The notes beneath the pieces are model-generated. The model ran no database searches and was not told where the DNA came from. It worked only from the letters and a program-made list of their open reading frames with translations. A stretch of DNA of 64,000 nt from Devosia sp. (lineage in GTDB: Bacteria > Pseudomonadota > Alphaproteobacteria > Rhizobiales > Devosiaceae): positions 1 through 64,000 of the forward strand of contig NZ_JAQGJM010000028.1 of NCBI RefSeq assembly GCF_028290625.1. Reading direction: 5' to 3'. The translations under genes and the position numbers were made by a program. Shown piece by piece: positions 25,436 to 34,189 of this stretch (its first letter is position 1; every line of letters starts with the position of its first letter).

Positions 25436-26950
25436 TCAGATGCCGCCGCCACCACCGCCGATGATGGTCTCGATCTTCTTGGCGGCGTCTTCAGTTGCCT
25501 GGTCCACCGTCATGTTGCCGGTGAGGGCGTTTTGCAGCATGTCCGGAATGACGATGTTCATGATCTCGGGTGATTCCGGCAGGACCGGGAACGGGATGCC
25601 GTTGGGCAGCATCGAGGTGGTCACGTCCAGGAACTTGATGGTATCCAGGCGCTGCTTCATCGAGGAGGTCAGGAAGCCGTTGATGTTGCCGGGGTTGGAG
25701 CCGACCCAGGCGAGCCTGGTCGACCATTCCGGGCTGTCCCACATGCAGATCAGCGCCTTGACGGCCTGTTCGTCCACCTTGCCGCCATCGACGAATTCCG
25801 GCTTCACCACGTGGATGTTCGAGCCGCCGAACACAACGGCGCGCTTGCCGTCCGGACCCGTCGGCATCAGGCCATAGCGCATGTTGGCGACAACGGCGTC
25901 TGCCGTGGCCTTGTCGGCGCCGGTAGCCTTGCTGGCGAGGTCCAGCATCTTGGCGTATTCAGCCGGGTGGGCGATCATCATGCCGAGCTGGCCGGCGATG
26001 AACGGCGCCTGGTTTTCAGCCTGGGTATTGGTGAGGGCCGAAACCGGCACCGACTTGTCGACGGCGTACATCTGGTACGCGGCCTGCAAGGCGGCCTTGG
26101 AGCCGGCATTGTTGATCTCGACCGACTTGTAGGTCGGGTTTGCGGTCGCTTCGTCGAGCGAGCCGCCACCATAGGCCCAAAGCTGCGGCATAAAGCGGAA
26201 CGGCGTATTGCCGGCGTTCTGCTTGGCTACGAGGCCATAGCCGGAAATGCCGAGCTTGTCGTGGATCTGCTTGGAATAGGCGACCACGTCATCCCAGGTC
26301 TTGGGCGCCGCTTCCGGGTCGAGGCCAGCATCGGCGAACACCTTGGCATTCCAGATGAAGGCCATGGTCTCGTTATTGGTCGGCAGGCCGTAGAGCGTGT
26401 TGTCGTAGGTTACCGACTTGAGGGCGCCTGGCCAGAAATCGGCAGCGGTGAAGCCGTAATCTTCCGGCTTGACCGGGTTCAGGTAGCCCTTGGCGGCGAA
26501 TTCGACGCCACCGAGAATCTGCAGGCGGATGACCATCGGGGCGGAGTTGCCGAGCAGCGCCGTGCGGAACTTGTCGAGCAGTTCGTTATAGGTGATCGAC
26601 TGCACGTCGGTCTTGATGTTGGGGTAGGCCGCGTGGAACGCGTCCCAGAACGCCTTGTCCTGGTCGTGCGCGATCTGCGGATCGGCCTCGAACGGGCCGG
26701 TGTACCAGTAGCTCACATTGCCGGCATAATCGTTGGGCACGACTGCGCCGCAATCCTTGGCGGCGTCGAAGTCCTTGGTGCCGGCGATCGACTTCACATA
26801 TTCCGGCGACCATTTGCTGAGATCGACGGCCTGGGCGTAAACGCTGGTCGAGATCAGGGATGTGGTTGCCATCGCCGCCAGAGCAAACTTGGCGATGTGC
26901 CGACGGGTCGGCGAGCCAGACCGCTGCGCGCGGTCTTCCGAATTCGTCAT
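25436..26950 (-). CDS. Extracellular solute-binding protein, family 1 (CUT1)
   Basis: Predicted 504-residue periplasmic sugar-binding protein. The N-terminus contains a twin-arginine motif (PTRRHIAKFALAAMATTSLI) and ends in VYAQA, so Tat export of a folded protein is possible. The mature part has the family 1 features NNETMAFIWNAKVFADAGLDP and GQLGMMIAHPAEYAKM. It ends in an unusual IGGGGGGI tail. GAGGAGGA lies 6 nt before the ATG at 26950. It heads the minus-strand operon binding protein, two permeases, ATPase, dehydratase-like enzyme, RraA-like protein, and faces the GntR gene. The ligand, probably an acid sugar or glycoside, is inferred only from its neighbours. Confidence 0.9.
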   Translation of the reverse strand: MTNSEDRAQRSGSPTRRHIAKFALAAMATTSLISTSVYAQAVDLSKWSPEYVKSIAGTKDFDAAKDCGAVVPNDYAGNVSYWYTGPFEADPQIAHDQDKAFWDAFHAAYPNIKTDVQSITYNELLDKFRTALLGNSAPMVIRLQILGGVEFAAKGYLNPVKPEDYGFTAADFWPGALKSVTYDNTLYGLPTNNETMAFIWNAKVFADAGLDPEAAPKTWDDVVAYSKQIHDKLGISGYGLVAKQNAGNTPFRFMPQLWAYGGGSLDEATANPTYKSVEINNAGSKAALQAAYQMYAVDKSVPVSALTNTQAENQAPFIAGQLGMMIAHPAEYAKMLDLASKATGADKATADAVVANMRYGLMPTGPDGKRAVVFGGSNIHVVKPEFVDGGKVDEQAVKALICMWDSPEWSTRLAWVGSNPGNINGFLTSSMKQRLDTIKFLDVTTSMLPNGIPFPVLPESPEIMNIVIPDMLQNALTGNMTVDQATEDAAKKIETIIGGGGGGI

Positions 26951-27101
26951 CGATAGTCCTCCTCATATTCGGAAGACCGTCCGACCCCCTGGTCGCACCG
27001 GGTCTTCCCCGCAGCATGCGCTGCGCCTCCTCAGTCGCAAGGTCGTTTCGGTGCCTTGCCTGGGGCCGGGCTTGCCTGCCCACGTCTCCCATACAAGACC
27101 G

Positions 27102-27126
27102 TTGCAGACTGCAAACTATGTGTCAA
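27102..27126 (-). promoter_or_regulatory. Candidate GntR operator inside the importer promoter
   Basis: TTGCA-GAC-TGCAA (27102-27114) is a perfect palindrome. On the minus strand a consensus -35 TTGACA (27126-27121) precedes it, so the palindrome lies in the spacer where -35 and -10 would be bridged. The adjacent GntR-type regulator is the obvious candidate ligand-responsive repressor. Confidence 0.5.
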
Positions 27127-27209
27127 GATCGGATAGATCGTACATTATTTGTGGCATTTTACGTGCAAACTGGCTTGGCTTGCCGCAAAAAGCCGCATAA
27201 ACAGGCATT

Positions 27210-27914
27210 ATGAGCGAGAACGATGTCATCCTCACAGCGCCTGAACCGGCTCTCGACCAGCCGGGCAAGGTCTATGAGATGATCCGCGAGGACATCATTT
27301 CCGGCCGGCTGGAGCCCAGTGCGCGGCTCAAGGTGGCTGACCTCGCGGCCGCCTATGGCACCTCCACCAACCCCGTTCGCGAAGCGCTGCAGCAGTTGCG
27401 CGGCGAGGGCTTCGTGGTCATGGAAGCCAATCGCGGGGCGCGGGTGGTGGCCATCGACGAGGCCTTCGTGCGCGACATCATCGAGATCGAGGTGCTGATC
27501 GAGCCGGCGCTGACCCGGTGGTTCGTGTCGATCGTCACCGATGCCGATATTGCCGAGCTGGAGGCCGCGCAGGCCGATATCGAGGCGCTGAATTTTTCCG
27601 ATGCGCAGCGTCACGGCCAGCTCGACACGCGGTTCCACCAGTTGATCTACGACCGGCACTACAATCGCCATGCCGCGGACCTGTGGTGGAAACACCGCGA
27701 GATTTTGCGCGCCATCAGCCGGCGCTTTCCCACCTCGCTGAGCCGCCGCGTGGCCGTGCTGAACGAGCATCGCGAACTCATTGCCTGCATAAGGCGCCAG
27801 GACGCCGAGGGCGCCGCCGCCGTGGTGGCACGCCATGTTGAAGGATCGGGACGCCACATCATCGAACAGATGGGCGTTGCCAAAAGAAACGGGCCTCGCA
27901 AGCGCCCGGCATAG
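27210..27914 (+). CDS. GntR family transcriptional regulator, FCD type
   Basis: Predicted 234-residue cytosolic repressor: N-terminal winged helix (about 20-85, with GRLEPSARLKVADLAAAYG and NPVREALQQLRGEGFV) and a C-terminal all-helical FCD ligand/metal domain (about 95-220, with EIEVLIEPALTRWF, RFHQLIYDRH and VLNEHRELIACI). FCD regulators bind organic acids or sugar acids. It sits at the centre of two divergent arms of dehydratase-like genes and 21 nt before the second such gene, so it most likely senses an intermediate of that pathway. Confidence 0.93.
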   Translation: MSENDVILTAPEPALDQPGKVYEMIREDIISGRLEPSARLKVADLAAAYGTSTNPVREALQQLRGEGFVVMEANRGARVVAIDEAFVRDIIEIEVLIEPALTRWFVSIVTDADIAELEAAQADIEALNFSDAQRHGQLDTRFHQLIYDRHYNRHAADLWWKHREILRAISRRFPTSLSRRVAVLNEHRELIACIRRQDAEGAAAVVARHVEGSGRHIIEQMGVAKRNGPRKRPA

Positions 27915-27935
27915 CATTTTCAGAGGAGGAAATTG

Positions 27936-29297
27936 ATGACGACCACATTGGGGGCCGCCGAGACGATTCAGAACAATATCCGCATGAGTTCGAGCCCGAG
28001 TGACCTGCGGATCACTGACCTGCGGGTCGCCGAGATCGTCGGCGCGCCGTTCACCTCCGCGCTCATCAAGATCTACACCAACCAGGGCATTGTGGGCCTG
28101 GGCGAGGTGCGCGACGGCGCGAGCGCGACGTATGCGCTGATGCTCAAAAGCCGGCTGCTGGGCGAAAATCCCTGCGACGTCGATCGCCTGTTCCGCCGCA
28201 TCAAGCAGTTCGGCGGCCATGGCCGGCAGGGCGGCGGCGTATCGGCAATCGAGATTGCGCTGTGGGACCTCGTCGGCAAGGCTTATGGGGTGCCGATCTA
28301 CCAGATGCTGGGCGGCAAGTTCCGCGACAAGGTGCGCATCTATTGCGATACCGACGCCGAAAAGCCGAGCGGCACCGAGACTGGCAAGCGCCTCAAGGAG
28401 CGCATGGATCGCGGCTTCACCTTCCTCAAGATGGACCTCGGCCTGATGCAAATCGCCGACGTTCCGGGCGCCGTCGTTGCCCCGGCCGGCACGCTTGAAG
28501 GCTACAAGATCCATCCCAGCCGCGGCTCGGCCAAGACAATGGACGACCGGCGCGCCCGCAATGCGGTCTACGACACCCACAATGTCCGCCATCCCTTCAG
28601 TGGCCTGCATTTCACCGACAAGGGTCTCGACCTGCTGGAGCAGTACATTGCCGAGGTCCGCGAGGTGATCGGCATGGATATTCCGCTGGCCATCGACCAT
28701 GTCGGCCATATCTCGCTGCAGAACGGCATCCGCCTCGCCAAGCGGATCGAGAAATACGTGCCGGCCTGGCTCGAGGACGTGATCCCGTGGCAGTATACCG
28801 ACCAGTATCGCCAGCTTCAGGAAGCCACCTCGGTGCCGATCTGCACCGGCGAGGACATCTACCTCAAGGAGGGGTTCGAACCGCTGCTCAAGAGTGGCAT
28901 CTCGGTCATCCATCCGGACCTGCTGACTTCGGGCGGCATTCTCGAAACCAAGAAGATCGGCGACGCGGCGCAGGAACATGGCATCGCCATGGCCATCCAC
29001 ATGGCCGAAAGCCCGATCGCCGCGATGGCGGCGGCCCACGTGGCGGTCGCGACCGAGAATTTCATGGCGCTGGAATATCACTCGGCCGACGTGCCGTGGT
29101 GGGACGATATCGTCACCGGCCTGCCCAAGCCGCTGGTCCAGGACGGCTTCATCACCGTGCCGGACAAGCCGGGGCTGGGCATCGACGATGTTGTCGACGA
29201 AGTTATCAGTCAACACCTGCAGGACGGTGTCAAAGGCATCTGGCTGCCCACCGATCACTGGGATGACGAATATTCCTGGGACCGTACCTGGAGCTGA
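27936..29297 (+). CDS. Enolase-superfamily dehydratase-like protein with a large insertion (second of three)
   Basis: Predicted 453-residue mandelate racemase/muconate lactonising enzyme. The capping domain is at about 20-145, then the TIM barrel with FLKMDLG (Lys), LAIDHVGH (metal Asp and His), WLEDVIPW (Glu), CTGEDIY (Glu) and a likely catalytic His in AIHMAESP. Between the first Lys strand and the next barrel helix is an insertion of about 60-70 residues ([20 protein letters not shown] onward) not usual in 370-400 residue members. The ATG at 27936 has CAGAGGAGGA upstream. It is co-directional with GntR. Substrate unknown; a related role to the other two copies is inference. Confidence 0.85.
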   Translation: MTTTLGAAETIQNNIRMSSSPSDLRITDLRVAEIVGAPFTSALIKIYTNQGIVGLGEVRDGASATYALMLKSRLLGENPCDVDRLFRRIKQFGGHGRQGGGVSAIEIALWDLVGKAYGVPIYQMLGGKFRDKVRIYCDTDAEKPSGTETGKRLKERMDRGFTFLKMDLGLMQIADVPGAVVAPAGTLEGYKIHPSRGSAKTMDDRRARNAVYDTHNVRHPFSGLHFTDKGLDLLEQYIAEVREVIGMDIPLAIDHVGHISLQNGIRLAKRIEKYVPAWLEDVIPWQYTDQYRQLQEATSVPICTGEDIYLKEGFEPLLKSGISVIHPDLLTSGGILETKKIGDAAQEHGIAMAIHMAESPIAAMAAAHVAVATENFMALEYHSADVPWWDDIVTGLPKPLVQDGFITVPDKPGLGIDDVVDEVISQHLQDGVKGIWLPTDHWDDEYSWDRTWS

Positions 29298-29305
29298 GAG
29301 CGTCC

Positions 29306-29438
29306 TTCACCTCTCCCTTTGGGGGAGAGGTCGACCCTCTTGGGTCGGGTGAGGGGGCCTCCCCCACGCACCTCACCCAGTAAAGGCCCCCTCACCCGGC
29401 GTTTGCACGCCGACCTCTCCCCCAAAGGGAGAGGTGAA
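29306..29438. repeat. Intergenic palindromic repeat, copy 2
   Basis: 133-bp element whose ends form a perfect 28-bp inverted repeat (29306-29333 against 29411-29438), with inner GGGTGAGGGGGCCT/AAGGCCCCCTCACCC blocks shared with 22279-22404. It lies between the second dehydratase-like gene and the NIPSNAP gene and ends 16 nt before the latter's start, so it forms part of that mRNA leader. Confidence 0.85.
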
Positions 29439-29454
29439 GAAAGAACGAGAAACC

Positions 29455-29781
29455 ATGATCTACGAACTTCGCATCTATGAATGCCTGCCCGGCCGATTGC
29501 CGGCACTGCTCAAGCGCTTCAACGACCACACGCTGGCGATATGGGACCGGCATGGCATCCGCCAGGCCGGGTTCTTCACCACGGTGGTGGGCGAAAGCAA
29601 CCAGCGCCTCACCTATTTCCTCGCCTGGGAATCCCTTGCCGAGCGCGAGGCGAAATGGACCGCCTTCATCACCGATCCGGCCTGGCACAAGGCCCGCGAC
29701 GAATCGGAGCGCGACGGACAGATCGTCGCCAATGTCACCAATCAATTGCTGGCGCCGACCGCCTTCTCGTCGGTGAAATAA
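29455..29781 (+). CDS. NIPSNAP family protein
   Basis: Predicted 108-residue dimeric alpha/beta-barrel (ferredoxin-like) protein. It starts MIYELRIYECLPGRLPALLK and continues with LTYFLAWESLAEREAKW and FITDPAWHKARDES, all typical of bacterial NIPSNAP proteins. Small NIPSNAP proteins often sit in catabolic clusters with sugar-acid or aromatic enzymes, but their reaction is not known. It follows the palindromic repeat and is 9 nt before the third dehydratase-like gene, so those two are co-translated. Confidence 0.87.
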   Translation: MIYELRIYECLPGRLPALLKRFNDHTLAIWDRHGIRQAGFFTTVVGESNQRLTYFLAWESLAEREAKWTAFITDPAWHKARDESERDGQIVANVTNQLLAPTAFSSVK

Positions 29782-29790
29782 GAGGACACT

Positions 29791-30993
29791 ATGAAAATCA
29801 CTGATCTGCGCTGTGCCGTTATTGGCCGGCACCCCATCGTGCGCATCGTCACCGATGAGGGAATCTACGGGCTGGGGGAGGTTGAATTCACCAAGACCTA
29901 CCTCAAGCCATGGGTGCTGCACTTCCGCGAGGCGCTGATCGGGGAAGATCCGACCGATGTCGAGCGGGTGATGCTTAAGATCCGCCAGCGCGGCAGCTTC
30001 AAACCCTACGGGGCGGCGGTCTCGGCCATCGAGCATGCGCTATGGGACATTGCCGGCAAGGCCGCCAATGTGCCGGTCTACAAGCTGCTCGGCGGCAAGG
30101 TGCGCGATCAGGTCCGCGTCTATAACGGCTCGATCCGCAAGAAGCGCACCGGCGACCGGCCGGAGGATTATGCTGCCGACGTCAAATGGATGATGGAGCA
30201 GCCGCAGAACTTCTTCATGGTCAAGCAGGGCATCAGCTTCCATTCCAACATGAAGGACTCGATCGACGACTTCCATTATGGCCCGCGCCAGACCAAGGCG
30301 GGCTATCACGGGGCCATGGACCAGGGGCAGATATCCGAGCACGGCTTCAACCATATGCTCGATTGCGTCACCGCCATGAAGGAAGTGCTGGGCGACAAGG
30401 TTTCGCTGGCGCTCGATTGCGGCCCCGGCTGGTTCCTCCCCGATGCCATCCGTTTCGCTAATGCGGTCGAGAAGCACAACCTAATGTGGCTCGAGGACAT
30501 GCTGACCGGCGACTACGTGCCCTGGGTCAATCCGCAGGCCTATCGCGAGCTGACGCTGTCGACCACGACGCCGATCCATACCGGCGAGCAGATCTACCTG
30601 CGCCACAACTTCAAGGAGCTGATCGAAACGCAGGCGGTGCGTGTCATTGGTCCCGATCCCGCTGATATCGGCGGCATTGCCGAGCTGAAATGGGTCGCCG
30701 AGCACGCCTATATGCACTCGATCATGATGGCGCCGCATGGCACCGCCAACGGACTGCTGGGTCTTGGCGCGCTGATCAATGTGTGCGCCACGCTGCCGGC
30801 GAACTATATCGCCTTCGAATATCCCAGCGCCTCGGACCCGTGGTGGGAGGATATCGTGATCGGCCTGCCCAAGCAGATCGTCAAGAACTCGATGGTCGAC
30901 CTGCTCGAAGCGCCCGGCCTGGGGCTGGATATCGATGCCGAAGGGGCCAAGAAGTACCTGCTTGAAGAAGACGCAGGCTTCTTCGCGCCCTAA
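29791..30993 (+). CDS. Enolase-superfamily dehydratase-like protein (third of three)
   Basis: Predicted 400-residue mandelate racemase-type enzyme starting MKITDLRCAVIGRHPIVRIV. Barrel residues visible are Lys in FFMVKQG, Asp in LALDCGPGW, Glu in MWLEDML, Glu in HTGEQIYL and the His in MMAPHGTANG. It lacks the second His in the Asp strand (DCGPGW) seen in the first copy (DYHHRLS), so the acid/base set differs. It closes the plus-strand arm, 9 nt after the NIPSNAP gene with AGAGGA upstream. The substrate is not determined; difference from its two paralogues suggests different stereoisomers or steps. Confidence 0.86.
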   Translation: MKITDLRCAVIGRHPIVRIVTDEGIYGLGEVEFTKTYLKPWVLHFREALIGEDPTDVERVMLKIRQRGSFKPYGAAVSAIEHALWDIAGKAANVPVYKLLGGKVRDQVRVYNGSIRKKRTGDRPEDYAADVKWMMEQPQNFFMVKQGISFHSNMKDSIDDFHYGPRQTKAGYHGAMDQGQISEHGFNHMLDCVTAMKEVLGDKVSLALDCGPGWFLPDAIRFANAVEKHNLMWLEDMLTGDYVPWVNPQAYRELTLSTTTPIHTGEQIYLRHNFKELIETQAVRVIGPDPADIGGIAELKWVAEHAYMHSIMMAPHGTANGLLGLGALINVCATLPANYIAFEYPSASDPWWEDIVIGLPKQIVKNSMVDLLEAPGLGLDIDAEGAKKYLLEEDAGFFAP

Positions 30994-31011
30994 GGCCCTC
31001 GGCGGCCCGCC

Positions 31012-33345
31012 TCACCACTTGTTGGAGCGGAGCGGGCCGCTCTCGAGGTCCTGCCGGGTAAGCATGGCGTGGAATTCGGATTCGGGCGTAGGCCGGCTGA
31101 AAAAGTAGCCCTGGGCTTCTGAGCAGCCGGCCTCGGTGATGATGTCGAGCTGGGCCTGGGTCTCGACGCCTTCGGCCGTGGTCAGCATTTTCAGATTGCG
31201 GCCGAGCGTGACGATCGACTGCACGATGGCCAGGCTATCGGGCCGGTTTTCGAGGTCGCGCACGAAGCTCTGGTCGATCTTGAGCTTGTCGAAGGGGAAG
31301 CGCTGCAGATAGCTCAACGACGAATAGCCGGTGCCGAAGTCATCCAGTGCGATAGTCAGGCCCAGGGCGCGCAACCGAAGCAGTGCTTCAAGATTGGCGG
31401 CATTGTTGCGCAGCAGGACGGTTTCGGTAATTTCCAGTTCGAGGCGCTTCGGGTCGAACCCGCTATCGGCCAGCACGGTCTTGACCATATCGACAAGTCC
31501 CGCCTTGCGGAACTGGACCGGCGACAGGTTGACCGAAACGCGAATGTGTTCGGGCCAGGCCAGCGCGTCGCGGCATGCCTGGAGCAATGCCCATTCGCCC
31601 AGCACGTCGATGACGCCGGTCTCCTCGGCGAGCGGGATGAATTCGGCCGGCGAGATGAGGCCGTGCTCGGGATGACGCCAACGTATCAGCGCTTCGCCTG
31701 ACACGATCCGGCCGGTCTTGAGGCTGATCAGGGGTTGATAAAAAAGCTCGAACTGGCTCAGCTTGATGCCGGTGCGCAGGTCGGCCTCGAGCAGGTGCCG
31801 GGTGCGCAGCACCTGTTCCATGCGCGAGGTGAAAAAGCGGCAGGTGCCTGTGCCATCGGCCTTGGCGGAATAGAGCGCCAGGTCCGCGTTCTTCATCAGT
31901 TGGTCGGGATCGCTGCCGTCGGTCGGGGCTACGGCGATGCCGATGCTGGTGCTGACGACAATCTCGTGGTCCTCGATGTGATAGGGCCGCCCGACGGTGT
32001 CGATGAGGCGCTCGGACAGTTCCAGAGTGCTGTCGAGGGACGTGTCGCGGCAATAGTGCAGCACGGCAAATTCGTCGCCACCCAACCGCGCGACAATGTC
32101 GCGGGGGGACAAGGTATGCCGCAGGCGCTCGGCGACCTGGCGCAGCAGGACATCGCCAACCGGATGGCCAAGCGTGTCGTTGACTTCCTTGAAGCGGTCG
32201 AGATCGAGATAAAGCACGGCAAAGGGCTGGGCGCGCTGGTCCAGGCCGCGCACGGCCTGGGTGATGCTTTCCCAGAACAAGAGCCGGTTGGGCATGCCGG
32301 TCAGGGCGTCGTGACGGGCCATGTGGACCACGCGGTTCTGGGCGCGGTGACGCTCGGTAACGTCTTCGAACGTGCAGACCCAGCCGCCCTCGGCCATGGA
32401 GTCGCGCGAGACCAGCAGCACCATGCCATTGGGCAGGTGATGGGCGCGATCGTTGAGGACGGCGATGTCGTCGTTGTCATCGTCGGCGCGGGTAAACTCA
32501 TGGCTAGCGTCGGACAGCAGTTCCGGGTCGACAAGGTCGGTGATGGGGGTTCCGGGCGCGGCCTGGGCTTCGTCCAGCCCGAAGATGGCCAGGAAACGCG
32601 GATTGCAGACGATGATGCGGTATTGCGCGTCGAGCAGGACGAGACCCAGCGACATGGCATCGAGGGCCGCGTCGAACCGGGCATTCTGCACGGCCAGGCT
32701 CTGCTCCTTCTGCTGCAGAACCTCTTGGGCGCGACCCAGAAGGCCGTTGTGCAGCAGCAGCAGGACAGTCAGCGCGCAGCCGCAGGCGATCATGCCGATG
32801 GCGACCCAGGTAAAGGCCCATTGCAGGCCGAAGAGGCTTTCCCGGTCCGCCGCGATGCGCGCCACGTTCCACACATTGGCATCGGTGGAAAGGCGAACCA
32901 GCTTAGGATAGATCGGCTCCAGAATGGCCAGGATGCGGCCGGGCGTGCCGGGCTCTGCCAGGTCCGCAAGCAGGGGTCTGGTGTTGTCGAGGGCGCTTTC
33001 GAGGTCGTCCAGGATTTGGCCGACGCGCGGATCGGACAGCGCGAACGCCTCGATATCCCTGGTCCGCAAGGTCTTGAGCCGGTTGCCAACGATGTCAAAG
33101 CGGAGCTTGACCTCGTCGGCAGTTGTGCGACCATCCGCCATGCCAAAGGCGCTGACGCGCTGTTCGAGGCGCGCAAACTCGCTTGGGGCCTGGGCCACGA
33201 TCCAGGTGACGTTGCCGAGGCCCACGCCTTCGAGGGCAGTCTGACGCTGGAAAACCACGGCCGAGATGTAGAAGGCCGAGGCGATGAAACCCAGGATCAC
33301 GACGGTCAGTGCTATGCGTAGGACGCGCAAGGTGGAAAAGTTCAT
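31012..33345 (-). CDS. Membrane PAS-GGDEF-EAL protein (cyclic di-GMP turnover)
   Basis: Predicted 777-residue inner-membrane protein. Order: helix 1 (about 8-28), a periplasmic region (about 30-175), helix 2 (about 180-202), a PAS domain (about 225-345), GGDEF (about 350-510; RLGGDEFAVL) and EAL (about 525-770; SGEALIRWRHP, LEITETVLL, LDDFGTGYSSLSYL). Both catalytic motifs look intact, so either synthesis or hydrolysis of cyclic di-GMP is possible; the residues before GGDEF (SPRD) do not form an RxxD inhibitory site. It is 29 nt downstream of the exported oxidoreductase-like gene on the same strand, which may supply the periplasmic signal. Confidence 0.93.
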   Translation of the reverse strand: MNFSTLRVLRIALTVVILGFIASAFYISAVVFQRQTALEGVGLGNVTWIVAQAPSEFARLEQRVSAFGMADGRTTADEVKLRFDIVGNRLKTLRTRDIEAFALSDPRVGQILDDLESALDNTRPLLADLAEPGTPGRILAILEPIYPKLVRLSTDANVWNVARIAADRESLFGLQWAFTWVAIGMIACGCALTVLLLLHNGLLGRAQEVLQQKEQSLAVQNARFDAALDAMSLGLVLLDAQYRIIVCNPRFLAIFGLDEAQAAPGTPITDLVDPELLSDASHEFTRADDDNDDIAVLNDRAHHLPNGMVLLVSRDSMAEGGWVCTFEDVTERHRAQNRVVHMARHDALTGMPNRLLFWESITQAVRGLDQRAQPFAVLYLDLDRFKEVNDTLGHPVGDVLLRQVAERLRHTLSPRDIVARLGGDEFAVLHYCRDTSLDSTLELSERLIDTVGRPYHIEDHEIVVSTSIGIAVAPTDGSDPDQLMKNADLALYSAKADGTGTCRFFTSRMEQVLRTRHLLEADLRTGIKLSQFELFYQPLISLKTGRIVSGEALIRWRHPEHGLISPAEFIPLAEETGVIDVLGEWALLQACRDALAWPEHIRVSVNLSPVQFRKAGLVDMVKTVLADSGFDPKRLELEITETVLLRNNAANLEALLRLRALGLTIALDDFGTGYSSLSYLQRFPFDKLKIDQSFVRDLENRPDSLAIVQSIVTLGRNLKMLTTAEGVETQAQLDIITEAGCSEAQGYFFSRPTPESEFHAMLTRQDLESGPLRSNKW

Positions 33346-33374
33346 TCCATGGTTGGGCGGCCGCTAGTCGCGGC

Positions 33375-33851
33375 CTATTGGACGGAGATTTCCTTGACCT
33401 GCCAGACGGCACGACCGTAGTAGGGCTGGCCTTGCAGGACCGGGTTGCTGTCGAACGGGTAGATCACGAAGAACGGCCCCTGGTCGTCGACCGGCATATA
33501 GGCGCCGTTGCGCTTGACGGCCAGGATGGCGCCGAATTCAGCGAAATCGGCGGTCGGGATGTCGACACTGTAGTCGTTGAGTGCGGTGACGGTGGTGGTG
33601 TCGCCCTTGGCATTGGCCTTTTCGAGCAGCATTGCGAGGGGGACACCCTCGAAATCAACCACGCCTTCGTTCCATGGCGTCTTGGTCTTGACCGAGACCA
33701 GGCCCATGGCCTCAAGCTGGGTGCGATCGTAGGTGACGGCGCCGGACGCACTGGTAATCGTCACGGCCGGCACGTCCTGCGCCAGGGCTGGCGTGGAGAA
33801 GGCGGCGAGAATGGCAAAGACGATATTGGTGAGGGAACGCAAAGCGGGCAT
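33375..33851 (-). CDS. Exported molybdopterin-oxidoreductase-like small protein
   Basis: Predicted 158-residue periplasmic protein: signal peptide MPALRSLTNIVFAILAAFST with cleavage near ALAQ, then a compact domain (VTITSASGAVTYDRTQLEAMG, VDFEGVPLAMLLEKA, PVDDQGPFFVIYPFD) resembling the sulfite-oxidase-like molybdopterin-binding fold. It is much shorter than catalytic members, and the conserved cofactor-ligating cysteine is absent (no cysteine in the mature part), so it is probably a binding or sensory module. It precedes the PAS-GGDEF-EAL gene in the same transcript, an arrangement suggesting a receptor partner. AAAGGAG precedes the ATG. Confidence 0.78.
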   Translation of the reverse strand: MPALRSLTNIVFAILAAFSTPALAQDVPAVTITSASGAVTYDRTQLEAMGLVSVKTKTPWNEGVVDFEGVPLAMLLEKANAKGDTTTVTALNDYSVDIPTADFAEFGAILAVKRNGAYMPVDDQGPFFVIYPFDSNPVLQGQPYYGRAVWQVKEISVQ

Positions 33852-34189
33852 GATAGGTCTCCTTTATGTCCATTTTGAACCGGGCGCTTTCACAACGCGT
33901 TAAGCCGCACAGCATCATGAAAGCAGGCTTAACAAGCCATGACCATACAAGGTGTATTTATTGGAGCGGTAGCCCGCGTGAAATGTAGGCAAAGTACCTA
34001 GCGGGCGGTATCTTCGCAAACTGCGCCATTTCGACGATAATTGATTGCCGCTGACGCATTCCAAGTTGCTGGGAGAGGCCCCGATCAGAGAGATAACGTG
34101 GTTTACCGAACCTTAAGTGCCGGGGAGGTACTCAGGTTCCAGGCCCATCCTTCGCCGTGAGTGGCCATCTCTAATCAGAAAGACCAACA
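33852..34189. other. Divergent intergenic region with a nested hairpin
   Basis: 338 nt between divergent genes. The strongest structure is GCCCGC (33972-33977) with GCGGGC (34001-34006), enclosing TAGG/CCTA. It is not placed to terminate either gene. Several TTAAG and GTTAA segments occur. I recognise no riboswitch class and no clear promoter pair. Confidence 0.45.

Noticed and set aside
27159..29258. About 700-codon open frame antisense to GntR and the second dehydratase-like gene
   Set aside because: It covers two well-supported genes on the opposite strand and reads as low-complexity His/Asp/Arg sequence typical of shadow frames.
33960..34140. Leader of the chemoreceptor gene considered as a cyclic di-GMP riboswitch
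   Set aside because: The conserved aptamer core sequences of the GEMM-I and GEMM-II classes are not present.
34130..34150. GGAAC near 34138 as a further EcfG promoter for the exported oxidoreductase-like gene
   Set aside because: No CGTT occurs 16-17 nt downstream on the same strand.
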